A stretch of 53,536 bases of DNA from DATFMH01 sp035267045 (GCA_035267045.1 DATFMH010000200.1:1-53536); one strand, 5' to 3'. Counted from the stretch's first letter, positions 18,251 to 28,776 are shown. Made by a program: numbers and translations. The notes: generated from the letters alone by a model not told the origin.

Positions 18251-19762
18251 TTATCCGATAGCATCATCTGCTAATTTGGCTCTCAGTTTACTTTTATGGT
18301 AACCATAAGAGAAATAAATTACGAGTCCTATAATTAACCATAAAGCGAAACGCAGCCAGGTTATCCAGGGGAGTCCGAACATTAAATAGAAACAGGCTAT
18401 TATTCCAAAGACAGGTACAAAAGGTACCAAGGGGGTACGGAATCCACGTTCCCGGTCGGGATCTTTAATACGCAATATGATGATGCCGGCGCATACAAGG
18501 ATGAAGGCGAAAAGGGTACCAATATTTGTTAAATCAACCATTTCGCTTATTGTAGTGAACATAGCTGTTACACCGACGGCTACACCTGTTAAAATGGTGG
18601 TTACGTGAGGAGTATGAAATTTCGGGTGTACTTTAGAAAATACTTTTGGAAGGAGTCCGTCACGAGACATCGAGAAGAATATTCGTGGTTGGCCCAGTTG
18701 AAAAACAAGCAGTACGGCTGTATGTGCAATAACAGCTCCAAAGGCCACAATGCCAACTATGAAATTACCCCACTGTTGAATATTAGCATACTGAAGAGCT
18801 AAAGTCAGTGGCTCTGCCTGAGATGTTGAAAGTGTATTTACTAATGCTTTATAAGGTATTATGCCGGTGAAAACCGCTGCTACTACTATATAAATGACCG
18901 TACAGATAATCAACGACCCGATGATACCAATTGGCATATCTCGTTTAGGATTTTTTACCTCTTCAGCTACTGTTGATACGGCATCAAAACCGATATATGC
19001 AAAAAACACGATTGCAGCTCCGGCCTGAATACCTGCCCATCCATTTGGTGCGAAAGGACTCCAGTTGGCAGGTTTAACATAATTAAACCCAACGATTATA
19101 AAGATTGCCAGCACGATAAGTTTTAGAATGACCATGCCGGAATTGAACTTGGCACTTTCTTTGACCCCGACAACCAGGATTATTGTGATAAACGCAACGA
19201 TAGCAAACGCAAGGAAATTGAAGACGATCGGTATCCCGAATATATGCGGGGCATGTTCAATTAATCCCGGTATCCTGGTCGCCGTCTGGTAATCGGTCGA
19301 AAACCAGTTGGGTATATGAATCCCAAATCCCGCTACAAATGTTTTAAAATAATTGGCCCAACTAATGGCTACAGCCACGTTACCAACGGCATACTCGATA
19401 ATTAAATCCCATCCGATGATCCAGGCTACAATTTCACCCAGGCTGGCATAAGAATACGTATAAGCACTACCGGAAATAGGAACCATGGCGGCAAATTCAG
19501 CATAGCAAAGCGCCGAGAAACCGCAAGCGACAGCGGTTAAAACAAAAGAAAGCATCAGGGCAGGACCGGCACCTGGTCGTGCGGCATCACCGGCGGCAGC
19601 GGTACCTATCGTAGCAAAAATACCAGCACCAATAATAGCTCCGATACCAAGCATGACAACATCGAATGATCCCAATGCCCGGACCAGTTTATTACTGCTT
19701 CCTTCCTCGCTGTCTTTAAGTATGGAATCTATGTTTTTAACCTTGAAATAATTTTTCCTCAT
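18251..19762 (-). CDS. APC-superfamily amino acid permease (cationic amino acid transporter-like)
   Basis: A 503-residue inner-membrane transporter with twelve or more helices. TM1 carries the unwound substrate-binding motif GIGAIIGAGIF (about 37-47), followed by ALCYAEFAAMVPISGSAYTY in TM3, WIIGWDLIIEYAVGN in the TM3-TM4 region and FFAYIGFDAVSTVAEEVKNP in TM6, all typical of the CAT/YfnA-like branch. That branch imports amino acids by proton symport; the exact substrate is not readable. The polar N terminus (about 25 residues) is cytoplasmic. The gene appears monocistronic. Confidence 0.88.
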   Translation of the reverse strand: MRKNYFKVKNIDSILKDSEEGSSNKLVRALGSFDVVMLGIGAIIGAGIFATIGTAAAGDAARPGAGPALMLSFVLTAVACGFSALCYAEFAAMVPISGSAYTYSYASLGEIVAWIIGWDLIIEYAVGNVAVAISWANYFKTFVAGFGIHIPNWFSTDYQTATRIPGLIEHAPHIFGIPIVFNFLAFAIVAFITIILVVGVKESAKFNSGMVILKLIVLAIFIIVGFNYVKPANWSPFAPNGWAGIQAGAAIVFFAYIGFDAVSTVAEEVKNPKRDMPIGIIGSLIICTVIYIVVAAVFTGIIPYKALVNTLSTSQAEPLTLALQYANIQQWGNFIVGIVAFGAVIAHTAVLLVFQLGQPRIFFSMSRDGLLPKVFSKVHPKFHTPHVTTILTGVAVGVTAMFTTISEMVDLTNIGTLFAFILVCAGIIILRIKDPDRERGFRTPLVPFVPVFGIIACFYLMFGLPWITWLRFALWLIIGLVIYFSYGYHKSKLRAKLADDAIG

Positions 19763-20150
19763 ACGTAATCACATATAATTGGGTGAGAGTCTGTTATCCT
19801 TCCAAAACAGTATATTAAAAGGCAAGAATACACAAAGGGTAGAGAAAAGTCAATTGGGATAAAATCAGGTTATTATTGAAGTAAGAGATCATTTAATGAG
19901 TGTGCTTTCATTTCGTATTTGGATGATCCCCAGGCAAAGTCGTTGTTATTTCACAGAATAATTACGGTGAACCTTTAGGATAAACAGGAAGATCGGTATA
20001 CCTGATTGGAATTGTTAAATATTGTTAAATGGATAGCGAAGCAGGTAAATGTGAGGAATACTCACGATAGTATTCAGGCAACAACAGATTTGGTTCCTTT
20101 ATTGATCAATATAACATCCGGAAATTGGCAAAGAAATTAACCGAATAAGA
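19763..20150. other. Intergenic region, possibly with decayed coding sequence
   Basis: About 390 bp between two minus-strand genes. Some plus-strand stretches look faintly coding, for instance one with IQATTDLVPLLINITSGN (about 20070-20130), but they are short and have no start or recognised family. It otherwise holds the permease promoter. No hairpin or RNA gene is seen. Confidence 0.35.
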
Positions 20151-21134
20151 TCAGTCTTCTGCGGCAATAAGATCTACACAATCACCATTTAAATCTTCTT
20201 TGCATTTTTCAAATTCAAATTCCAGTGTGGAATGACCGATATTAAAATGTTTATCAAGACGATTTTTTACCATACCCTTTATTTGTTCCATATCATCCAG
20301 ATCACGTTTATCAATATGAATATGAGCTTCCAGGCAGGTGTTGTTCTCGTCAATTTTCCAGATATGTATATGATGAATATTATTCACACCCTCAATGGTG
20401 CTGATATCCCTTGCCAATTCTTCAAGATCGAGATTCCCGGGTGTGCTTTCCATAAGAATGCTGATAGTTTCTTTTAACATTATGTAACTTTCAACAAGGA
20501 TATAGATGGCAATACCAATGGTTAATAATGTGTCTACTATATAAATCTGATAATACATTATCAAAATACTGGCTATGATAACACCAACCGACGATAGCGT
20601 ATCCGAAAGTATATGTAAGTAAGCACTCCGGATATTGATGTTCTCTTTTGATCCTTTAAATAGAAGCCAGGCGGTTAGAAAATTACCGATTAAACCTATA
20701 ATGGCAACTATCAGCATAATGGGCCCATTGATAGGTTCAGGCTCAAAGAAACGATGTATACCTTCCTGTACAAGGTAAAGGGAAACAATAACAAGAATAA
20801 TCAGATTGATAAACGCACCTATTATTTCCGCTCTTTTATAACCAAAAGTTTTGGCTTCATCTGCTTCCTTTTTGGATATACGGCGGGCGCCGTAGGATAT
20901 TCCAAGTGAAGCCGTATCGCTGAAATTGTGTAATGCATCCGATAACAAAGCCAAACTATTGGACAGGATACCACCAATAACTTCAGCGAGTGTGATTATA
21001 AGGTTCAAGAATATGGAGATAATTAATCGACCACTGTTAACATCTTTACCGTGAGTGTGATGCGCATGTCCGTGGTTGTGTTTGTGAAGAATCTCACTTT
21101 GTTCCGGAGTCTTATCTTGGGACTCTAAGTTCAT
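20151..21134 (-). CDS. Cation diffusion facilitator (CzcD/ZitB-type metal exporter)
   Basis: A 327-residue inner-membrane metal/H+ antiporter, probably for Zn2+ and related ions. The N terminus has a histidine cluster (HKHNHGHAHHTHGK, 17-30) that may bind metal. Six helices follow. The transport site is formed by Asp66/His69 and Asp73 in TM2 (LLSDALHNFSD) and His174 and Asp178 in TM5 (YLHILSD); the HxxxD/DxxxD pattern is that of zinc-type CDFs. Residues about 225-315 are the cytoplasmic dimerisation domain with HHIHIWKID and CLEAHIHID. A short cysteine-containing tail (CKEDLNGDC) is unusual and could be an additional metal ligand site. Confidence 0.92.
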   Translation of the reverse strand: MNLESQDKTPEQSEILHKHNHGHAHHTHGKDVNSGRLIISIFLNLIITLAEVIGGILSNSLALLSDALHNFSDTASLGISYGARRISKKEADEAKTFGYKRAEIIGAFINLIILVIVSLYLVQEGIHRFFEPEPINGPIMLIVAIIGLIGNFLTAWLLFKGSKENINIRSAYLHILSDTLSSVGVIIASILIMYYQIYIVDTLLTIGIAIYILVESYIMLKETISILMESTPGNLDLEELARDISTIEGVNNIHHIHIWKIDENNTCLEAHIHIDKRDLDDMEQIKGMVKNRLDKHFNIGHSTLEFEFEKCKEDLNGDCVDLIAAED

Positions 21135-21328
21135 ATAATTATTGCCGTAAAACGTTTAATACAGTATTAAGTATAATGATAAAATAAGGTTAATACTTAT
21201 TAATTTCATTAAAGCTAAATGAACGCGGGTAGTAGTGATTTAAAATGTTCTCAAGATTTGCATCAATATATACATAGGCAGCTTGTTAGATAATGTGAGA
21301 TGGTTAGTAATTTAATGGATAAACAAAA

Positions 21329-21356
21329 AAAGCTCCCTGAAATTCAGGAAGCTTTC
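21329..21356 (-). terminator. Intrinsic terminator of the HiPIP gene
   Basis: Read on the minus strand, AGCTTCCTGAA and TTCAGGGAGCT pair with one mismatch and are followed by TTTTTTG. It lies about 25 bases after the stop of the HiPIP gene and ends that transcript. Confidence 0.85.
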
Positions 21357-21380
21357 TCTTAAAAAAATAATATATAATTC

Positions 21381-21791
21381 TTAGGCTTGTTTCTTAACCC
21401 ATGATGTGCAATGCCCTTTAGGATTAATGGGTCCTGCTACAACTGAGCAGCTACCACAGGAACTTCCATCTTTAGCCGGTGTATAAAAATTACAATTATC
21501 ACATCTTTTATCGGCATAAGGAGAGTGTCCCGTATACTGTAGAGATTTGCGCATTTTCTTTTGAGCATCTGACAAGCTACTGATGTCCGTACAGGGATCC
21601 GCTTCAGCCGTAGCCTGTGCGCCGGATTCAGCGGTACTACCTTGTGCAGATGATTTCATTTCTGACTGAGACGCACCTTCTTTTTTACCACCACCACAGG
21701 CGGCTAACAGTGAACTGCTTCCAATACCTATGGCACCTACCATTGATAAGCGTTTCAAAAAATCTTTTCGTGAAATCTCATTCTTACTCAT
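21381..21791 (-). CDS. High-potential iron-sulfur protein (HiPIP), exported lipoprotein
   Basis: A 136-residue periplasmic electron carrier with one [4Fe-4S] cluster. The likely ligands are Cys97 and Cys100 (KRCDNCNFY), Cys115 and Cys128 (SCGSCSVVAGP and GHCTSWV); Cys112 is an extra one. The N terminus is a Tat-like signal whose motif reads SRKDFLKR, with Arg-Lys instead of Arg-Arg. It is followed by a hydrophobic core and the lipobox LLAAC, so Cys32 is probably lipidated. A Gly/Ser/Ala-rich linker (about 33-66) separates anchor and cluster domain. HiPIPs usually assemble in the cytoplasm and need Tat, so the weak twin-arginine is noteworthy. A terminator follows. Confidence 0.87.
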   Translation of the reverse strand: MSKNEISRKDFLKRLSMVGAIGIGSSSLLAACGGGKKEGASQSEMKSSAQGSTAESGAQATAEADPCTDISSLSDAQKKMRKSLQYTGHSPYADKRCDNCNFYTPAKDGSSCGSCSVVAGPINPKGHCTSWVKKQA

Positions 21792-22048
21792 AACAACAAC
21801 GGTTTTTTTTAAAATTCAGGTTTATGTTTGGTAGTCTATCAAAAATCGTATATAGATCAAATCTAAATACTCTTGCAATTATCCTAAGACTATTAAATGC
21901 AATAACATACAATGCATCAATTAATATAGTATGCAGGCGTTATTAATAAAATCATTAAACGTTATTTATAGATGCATTAGAAAATCTTATGCAAAAACTA
22001 ATATCGCTTACCTATCAAACAAATGAAATGATTCTGTGGTTCATTTCA

Positions 22049-22990
22049 TTAATAAATTTTTCCTATAGCTTTAGAAATCCTGTTAAGTAAGGCTATGAGT
22101 AATTCATTTGTGGCAGTACTATCGAAAGGCTGAATAACAATGGTAGTAACATGTTCCCGGTCGGCTTGTCTGAATCGATCATATAATTCACGGGTCATAG
22201 CATCAAAATCACCAAAATAATTTATAATGTTATTATGACTCTTTATATCGTCAAAATCCGAATGCAATAGATAGATAGTATTAGGATCGGATATCGTCTC
22301 ATCAGGTAATAACCATCGAACATCGGCATCAGGAGAGTAATGGGTATATTTCATACCCGGACTTTTCGGTTTTTCGGCCGAATCATGTTGACGATAGGGC
22401 AGGATCTCACATTTTAGAATTTTTTCTATTGCCGATCTGCTGACGTAACCGGGCCGGAATATTTCAAATGGCCGTATCGAAAGATCAAGTACAGTCGATT
22501 CTATTCCTACATCACAAAATCCACCGTTGATGACGGGAAAATCATAACCGAAATCTTCATACACATGCTCGGGTTTCGTTGGGCTTGGTTTGCCCGATGT
22601 ATTGGCGCTTGGAGCTACTAATGGCCCGGCTTGTCTGATCAATGCCAGAGCGAGGGGATGGCGCGGCATTCGTATTGCTACTGTATCAAGACCCGCCGTT
22701 ATAATATCCAATACTTCTGGTTTCTTTTTAAAAATAAGCGTCAATGGCCCCGGCCAGAAGTGATCAATCAGTAGTTTTGCCTCAGTGGGTATTTCTAGAG
22801 CAAAATCTTCAACCATATCCAATCCTGAGACGTGAACAATCAACGGATTATCAGCCGGCCGGCCTTTGGTATCAAATACTTTTTGTATGGCATCCCGATT
22901 CCATGCAGAAGCACCTAACCCATAGACAGTCTCTGTAGGGAAAGCAACAACACCGCCTTCGTGTATTATTTCAGTATAATAATCAGGCAA
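22049..22990 (-). CDS. tsaC: L-threonylcarbamoyladenylate synthase (Sua5/TsaC)
   Basis: Makes threonylcarbamoyl-AMP from Thr, bicarbonate and ATP, the first step of t6A synthesis at position 37 of ANN-reading tRNAs. The 313-residue length shows the two-domain Sua5 form. The YrdC domain (about 1-195) has GGVVAFPTETVYGLGA, KGRPADNPLIVHV and APSANTSGKPSPT, which form the ATP and Thr site. The linker SPGMKYTHYSPDA leads to the C-terminal Sua5 domain (about 215-313). The gene starts eight bases inside the end of mfd and is therefore translationally coupled to it. No other t6A gene is in the window. Confidence 0.92.
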   Translation of the reverse strand: MPDYYTEIIHEGGVVAFPTETVYGLGASAWNRDAIQKVFDTKGRPADNPLIVHVSGLDMVEDFALEIPTEAKLLIDHFWPGPLTLIFKKKPEVLDIITAGLDTVAIRMPRHPLALALIRQAGPLVAPSANTSGKPSPTKPEHVYEDFGYDFPVINGGFCDVGIESTVLDLSIRPFEIFRPGYVSRSAIEKILKCEILPYRQHDSAEKPKSPGMKYTHYSPDADVRWLLPDETISDPNTIYLLHSDFDDIKSHNNIINYFGDFDAMTRELYDRFRQADREHVTTIVIQPFDSTATNELLIALLNRISKAIGKIY

Positions 22991-25900
22991 GATTAGCTAC
23001 TTCCTTTTTATCCGCTAATTCCTGAAGAAAGGTAATTGCGGCATCAAGATTAGGTATGTCATCTATCACCAGGCGAACAGAGTCGTTTTTTTGGACAACC
23101 TTAAATTTGTCTTTAAAATTCTGTTGCAGGTTCTGAACAATATTTTTAAACCGACCATCTTCATAAAAAGCAACTCCGTCTTCAGTCTTTGAATTAGGAC
23201 ACATGAGCCACATTTTCTTAGCTCTTATGGTAACCTTTGTCATAAACAACCTTGAAGCATATAATTTTATAAAAGCGGCTTTAATTAGGTTTTGACCTTC
23301 ATTGGGTAATGGACCAAATCTGTCGGTCACTTCACTTTTCCAGTCATCTATTTCTTCCGGTTCCTGGGCCTCCGCAAGTTTTCTATAAAGGTTCAAGCGT
23401 TCGACATTGTCTGCTACATAGTTGTTAGGAAGTAATGCCGATAAATCGAATTCCACGGATGTTTCGGGATGATCGACATTAACTTCTACTTCATCAAACA
23501 GGCCTTTGAATTCTGTTTCTTTCAACTCTTTTACAGCATCGTTCAGTATTTTCGTATATAATTCAAAGCCGATTTCATTAATAAAACCACTTTGTTCGGC
23601 ACCTAACACATCACCTGCCCCCCTGATATCCAAATCGCGCATGGCAATATTAAAACCTGAACCGAGATCCGAATACTCTTCAAGAGCCAATAATCGTTTT
23701 CTTGCTTCTACGCTAAGGTCTTCCAACGGCGGTGTTATGAGATAGCAATAAGCTTTTCGATTTGAGCGGCCGACACGTCCGCGGAGCTGGTGTAACTCAG
23801 AAAGCCCAAAACGATCGGCCCGGTTAATAATAATTGTATTGGCATTTGAAATGTCGAGGCCATTTTCCACTATATTGGTGGATACCAAAACGTCAAATTT
23901 ATGATGATAAAACTGGGTGATAATTTTTTCTAACTGGGTACCTGTCATCTGTCCGTGAGCAAAACGAACGCGGGTATTGGGAACAAGTTTTTGGATCATA
24001 TCCGCAAACTCAGAGATATTTTTGACGCGGTTATGAATGATAAATACCTGGCCGCCCCGGGTTGTTTCCTGCATTATGGCATCTCTGATCAGATTAGAGT
24101 CGAAACTGTGTATTTCCGTATACACGGGTTGACGATTTGGAGGTGGCGTATTAATTATGCTCAGGTCTCTTGCGCCCATCAACGACATATGCAATGTTCT
24201 TGGGATGGGAGTCGCTGTTAATGTCAATACATCGACGGTAGCCCTGAATTCTTTCAGTTTCTCTTTGGCGGATACTCCGAATCGCTGTTCCTCATCGACA
24301 ATCAATAAGCCCAGGTCTTTAAACTTTATATCTTTCGAGGTAATCCGGTGAGTGCCAACCAGGATATCTATTTTACCTTCGGCCGTTTTTTTCAGAATCT
24401 CTTTTTGTTCAGCTTTAGTACGAAAACGGGATATCACATCAACCTTAACAGGAAAATTAGCCATTCGTTCTTTGAACGTTTGATAATGCTGATCGGCAAG
24501 AATTGTTGTGGGAACCAGGAGCGCAACCTGCTTATTATTCATGACCGCTTTAAAAGCTGCACGTACAGCTACCTCCGTTTTCCCAAAACCGACATCACCA
24601 CAAACCAGCCGATCCATTGGTGTCGGTTGTTGCATGTCATCTTTCACGGCATCAATAGCACTGATTTGATCGGGAGTTTCTTCATATCTGAAAGAAGCTT
24701 CCAGTTCCGTTTGCCATTCATTGTCTTTGGAATAAGCGAAGGCTTTTTGAGCTTTCCGTTTGGCATATAATTCGATGAGATCACGGGCAATATCCTTGAG
24801 TCTTTTCTTAGTCTTGGCTTTTTTTCGTGCCCATTCACCTGAACCCAGCTTGGTCAGTTTGGGTTGAGTGCCATCTTTTCCCGAATATTTCTGCAGTTTG
24901 TGTAAGCTGGTGAGATTGACATATAGAACAGAATCGGCTTTATACTTTAATTTTACGGCTTCCTGTTCAATATCACGGACTTTTATTTTTGTAAAGCCGG
25001 CAAATTTACCGATACCATAATCAACATGTACTACAAAATCACCAACATTGAGATCCCGCAGTTCTTTAAATGAAATCCCGCCTCTTTTACGCTGGGATTT
25101 AAGATTTGGGCGGTGATACCGGTTAAAGATCTGATGATCCGTATAGATGGCAATCCCTTGCTTATGAAGCAGAAAACCCTGGTGAATGGTTTCAATTGAA
25201 AGGTGATACCTGTTCTTCTTATCATGTTCACCAAGTAAATCCTCGAACCGGTCACGTTGTCCTTCGTTATCACACAGAATGTACACATCATATCCTTTAT
25301 CAGACAGATCACGGATATTGGCTTTTAATAACTTTATGGTTGAGTTGAAATCAGGCTGAGGTGATGCATCGAGAGCGAATTCCCAATCGGCTTTTAACTG
25401 GCTTAATAATCCACCCATAAAAACAGAAGGGTGATTCACCATATTTTGTTTGAAAACTTCAGGAGTCAGGAACAGGTCATCCGGTGGCAGCAGATCCAAT
25501 TCCTCATCATCATGAAGTTCCAGGTATCTCTCACCGGCTGCTTGATATCTTTTTTCAAGTTCCGCATAAACAAGCGGCAGATTAAAAACCACTACAATGG
25601 TATCGTCATCCAGGTATTGGAAAAGATCCATTTTATGTTCTTTATCGAGCTGATCCACATTTGGAACAAGATGGGTAGTGTCCAGATAAGCTATAGATCG
25701 TTGTGAATCAGGGTCAAATTCACGAATCGAATCCACTTCGTCGCCAAAAAACTCAAGGCGTACCGGATATTCGCCGGAAAATGGGAAAACATCAAAAATA
25801 CCACCTCTTTGAGCAAATTCACCGGGGTTATCAACAAAACTAACACGGCTATACCCCTGATCCAGAAGGTTAGCTTCGAGGTCTTCGAGCTCCCATTGAT

Positions 25901-26336
25901 CACCTTTTGATAGTTTTAAAGTTGCCTTGGAAAATGATTCGGGTGAAGCAATTTTATCAAAAAGAGCTTCGGATGACGTGATAATAGTGTAGCTGTCATT
26001 ATTAGATATGGACTCGAGTACTTCCGACCTATGAACCATTGCTCCTGAATCCAGGAACTGCCTGGAATCATAAGGCTTATGATTTGTTGGCGGGAACAGC
26101 AGGTTATTTTGCACTTCTAATGCATCGAGATCCGACTTCAAAAACTGTGCACTTTCGTGTTCAGGATATACGGCTAATATTTTCCTCCCTCGTTTTTGTA
26201 AGGCCTGGATCAGGAATGATGATGTAGAACCGACAAAACGATCAAGTTTGATGGAATGATGCTTTTTTAAATGCTGCTCAATTTCTTTTAAGGGCAGATC
26301 AGATTGTACAAGCTTGCTGATATTCTGCAGTGCCAT
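22983..26336 (-). CDS. mfd: Transcription-repair coupling factor Mfd
   Basis: A 1117-residue translocase that removes RNA polymerase stalled at lesions and recruits UvrA. Domain order: UvrB-like region (about 1-340, containing the GRKILAVYPEHESAQF stretch), a CarD-like RNA-polymerase interaction domain (about 420-490, ELRDLNVGDFVVHVDYGIGK), and the SF2 translocase (about 540-900). The translocase has Walker A GDVGFGKTEVA near 580-590, Walker B DEEQRFG near 680, TATPIPRTL, and the TRG-like region LRGRVGRSNRKAYCY. The UvrA-masking C-terminal domain (about 985-1100) has LPNNYVADNVERLNLYRKLA. All hallmarks and the length are complete. Its stop codon overlaps the start of tsaC. Confidence 0.95.
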   Translation of the reverse strand: MALQNISKLVQSDLPLKEIEQHLKKHHSIKLDRFVGSTSSFLIQALQKRGRKILAVYPEHESAQFLKSDLDALEVQNNLLFPPTNHKPYDSRQFLDSGAMVHRSEVLESISNNDSYTIITSSEALFDKIASPESFSKATLKLSKGDQWELEDLEANLLDQGYSRVSFVDNPGEFAQRGGIFDVFPFSGEYPVRLEFFGDEVDSIREFDPDSQRSIAYLDTTHLVPNVDQLDKEHKMDLFQYLDDDTIVVVFNLPLVYAELEKRYQAAGERYLELHDDEELDLLPPDDLFLTPEVFKQNMVNHPSVFMGGLLSQLKADWEFALDASPQPDFNSTIKLLKANIRDLSDKGYDVYILCDNEGQRDRFEDLLGEHDKKNRYHLSIETIHQGFLLHKQGIAIYTDHQIFNRYHRPNLKSQRKRGGISFKELRDLNVGDFVVHVDYGIGKFAGFTKIKVRDIEQEAVKLKYKADSVLYVNLTSLHKLQKYSGKDGTQPKLTKLGSGEWARKKAKTKKRLKDIARDLIELYAKRKAQKAFAYSKDNEWQTELEASFRYEETPDQISAIDAVKDDMQQPTPMDRLVCGDVGFGKTEVAVRAAFKAVMNNKQVALLVPTTILADQHYQTFKERMANFPVKVDVISRFRTKAEQKEILKKTAEGKIDILVGTHRITSKDIKFKDLGLLIVDEEQRFGVSAKEKLKEFRATVDVLTLTATPIPRTLHMSLMGARDLSIINTPPPNRQPVYTEIHSFDSNLIRDAIMQETTRGGQVFIIHNRVKNISEFADMIQKLVPNTRVRFAHGQMTGTQLEKIITQFYHHKFDVLVSTNIVENGLDISNANTIIINRADRFGLSELHQLRGRVGRSNRKAYCYLITPPLEDLSVEARKRLLALEEYSDLGSGFNIAMRDLDIRGAGDVLGAEQSGFINEIGFELYTKILNDAVKELKETEFKGLFDEVEVNVDHPETSVEFDLSALLPNNYVADNVERLNLYRKLAEAQEPEEIDDWKSEVTDRFGPLPNEGQNLIKAAFIKLYASRLFMTKVTIRAKKMWLMCPNSKTEDGVAFYEDGRFKNIVQNLQQNFKDKFKVVQKNDSVRLVIDDIPNLDAAITFLQELADKKEVANLA

Positions 26337-26713
26337 CTATAAGAGTGTAGTATTATGAAAAAAGTGATTTCCAGGAGACTGTCGGGCTTAGATAAATCTA
26401 CTGCAAATTCGTTATGATATCCTAAGACTGACAGCCTCGCAGTTAAAAATATTTTGAAAGTAAAATATGAAATAACCTTTAAGATAATGAAAACGAATGG
26501 TTGAAACATTTATGACATGAAGATCAAAATTTTTTGATTTTCTTAATTTCTTAACTGGCATATGGTTAAAGATCAAATAATAAATAAAATCAACTTATGT
26601 ATATAAATATATTGACTATATGCGATAAAAATTGTTAAATAATAGTGGGATTTATATAGATATGGCAGGTTCCCCAATCCTGTTTCCTCTCAATATCAAA
26701 AGGCCATTCCATT
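26337..26713. other. Divergent intergenic region
   Basis: About 377 bp between mfd (minus) and the GWxTD gene (plus). AT-rich, no convincing open frame and no strong hairpin; it should hold both promoters. I cannot assign specific boxes. Confidence 0.5.
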
Positions 26714-28753
26714 ATGCTGTGTTTCAAATTAATGATATTAGTCGTTTTTCTACAGGTTTATCCGGGAATTTCGGATAATTTAGCAAAACCCATACATCAC
26801 GACGCCTACGATAAAGGTGTAACCAAAAAAGTAAATGGTAAATGGGTCAAGGCATTAGACATCTGGTTCAATGCAAGGGTTAAAATGATGAAAAATGGAA
26901 AAGTGGATCCCCGTATAGGATTTGCTTACATGAATCTTGCTACTCAGAAAAAAGCTGTTAAATATTATAAATCTGCCTGTATTATGTATTTCTGGGCTTT
27001 AAAAGCCAGGGATATAAGCACTTATCATGATATCATATCTAAAGAAATACTTCAGATTAAACCGATGCTTACCCCCCAAAAATTCAGGGAAATGATGCGT
27101 CTGCTAAAAAAGGACGACCCCCGCGTTATGAGTGAGTTAAGAGGTTTTTGGATTCAAAAAGACCCAACTCCCACAACATTTATAAATGAACGTCTTCTCG
27201 AACATTACGAACGTATTGCATATGCTAAAGAACATTTTCGAAAGAACACGTCAACGATTTATGGTACAGACGATCGGGGAACCATTTATGTTAAATACGG
27301 TGCGCCTTCACGACTTCGTAAAGGGACGATCGTGATTGATCGTTCAAATATTGAGGCATGGGCCCGGGAAATGCTGTATAAAACAGGCGGGCGCTCCAAT
27401 ACCAGTTATGCCGGTTTAAATCCGGTGGCGGCTATGCGCCAGGCCGATCAGAAAGATGAAGGAAAAATAAATTATATCGTACATACAATTTTACAGTACA
27501 ACAATTACAATAACTATGAGATCTGGGTTTATAATCATCTTAACAATGAACCGGATCGGCATGTGATTTTTATTTTCGGCAGTCCGGGCAGCGGAGGAGG
27601 ATTCGGGTTATTGAGATCTTTTGATGAACTGATGTCACCTGCAGTTTTCAGACAACGGCGTTTTCCTTTTAATGCGAAGCCATTTAATATTGGAACCATT
27701 ATGCAATTGCTTTATTACCAACAGGTAAAACAAATAGACAATTATTTCAGCAATGCGTTTCTGAATCTTGAATCATCCTGGGTATCGGAGAATCTGACGG
27801 CCGATTCATATGCTCCGTTACATACCTCCGCCACGCATAAACAGGAAATAAGAAACAGGGAAGAAAAAGCACCCAAAGAGAAATCAACTTATAACGAAGA
27901 ACTCCCGAAGATATGGATCAAATACAAGCAGGCAAGATATCTTGGGCAGGATAATAAACCATACAGCATTTTATTTGTCTACTCGAAACCTCAACATGTA
28001 CTATTAAAAAACTATTCATCGGCTTACATGCGTAAAAATCAGGTAGATTATTATGTGAAACACAATATCACGCTTTGGAATAAAAATTGGTTGGAACTCA
28101 CTAGTATAAATCAACTTCCGGATGTACATTTCGATAAGTCGATTTCTAAAGATAACGGTGCATTACCGAGCCAAACGATATTTAAGGTCGAACACAAAGA
28201 TAAGGATATGCACGCCAGGATTGCTGTTGATGCGTATAATTTAAAGAAGAAGGAAAAGAATCCGGATGATCCGTTCCCGGCCTATTTATTAGGTACAGGG
28301 AAAGAACAAGTCAGTTTCAATGACCCCTTAACCATAGATAAGACCAGGTTAGAATTGAGCGATATCGTTTTGGGTTATCAGGATAGTTTGCTCGACAATG
28401 ATAACAAAGTCTCCGGGTATCACTTCTATGTACCATTCAAAAACGATATTCCTCATTCAAAGAATTTGTGGATTCATCTTGAAGTATATCATTTACAAAA
28501 AAAACAGGGACAAAATGCAGTTTTTGATGTCGATTATCGCATCATCCCGCTAAATAAAAAGGGAAAACCGGTAAAAAAAGATACGTACGTCGGCCTTACC
28601 CTGAAATATGAATCTCCGTATGATTATTCAAAAGAGAATCTGCAAATAGATTTAAGTGATATAAAAAGCGGGAAATATCGACTCAAATTGAAAGTAAATG
28701 ATAAAGCGTCGGGACAGTCGGCTTTACGGTATGTAGATTTTATCAAGGAATAA
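26714..28753 (+). CDS. GWxTD-domain protein
   Basis: A 679-residue exported protein of the GWxTD family, known from Bacteroidota/Chlorobiota-type and Acidobacteria genomes and of unknown function. The N terminus (about 1-20) is hydrophobic and signal-like. The domain spans about 145-340: it begins GFWIQKDPTPTTFINERL, a variant of the family start (W-I-x-x-D-P-T-P), and has HYERIAYAKEHF, YGTDDRGTIYVKYGAPS and YEIWVYNHLN with VIFIFGSPG. C-terminal residues 360-679 are strand-rich, with two or three beta-sandwich-like segments. It ends near a terminator shared with ald. The short SVYTF-like tail common to other families is absent. A periplasmic or surface role is inference. Confidence 0.85.
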   Translation: MLCFKLMILVVFLQVYPGISDNLAKPIHHDAYDKGVTKKVNGKWVKALDIWFNARVKMMKNGKVDPRIGFAYMNLATQKKAVKYYKSACIMYFWALKARDISTYHDIISKEILQIKPMLTPQKFREMMRLLKKDDPRVMSELRGFWIQKDPTPTTFINERLLEHYERIAYAKEHFRKNTSTIYGTDDRGTIYVKYGAPSRLRKGTIVIDRSNIEAWAREMLYKTGGRSNTSYAGLNPVAAMRQADQKDEGKINYIVHTILQYNNYNNYEIWVYNHLNNEPDRHVIFIFGSPGSGGGFGLLRSFDELMSPAVFRQRRFPFNAKPFNIGTIMQLLYYQQVKQIDNYFSNAFLNLESSWVSENLTADSYAPLHTSATHKQEIRNREEKAPKEKSTYNEELPKIWIKYKQARYLGQDNKPYSILFVYSKPQHVLLKNYSSAYMRKNQVDYYVKHNITLWNKNWLELTSINQLPDVHFDKSISKDNGALPSQTIFKVEHKDKDMHARIAVDAYNLKKKEKNPDDPFPAYLLGTGKEQVSFNDPLTIDKTRLELSDIVLGYQDSLLDNDNKVSGYHFYVPFKNDIPHSKNLWIHLEVYHLQKKQGQNAVFDVDYRIIPLNKKGKPVKKDTYVGLTLKYESPYDYSKENLQIDLSDIKSGKYRLKLKVNDKASGQSALRYVDFIKE

Positions 28754-28776
28754 GCCGACTATTAGAATTATATCTC

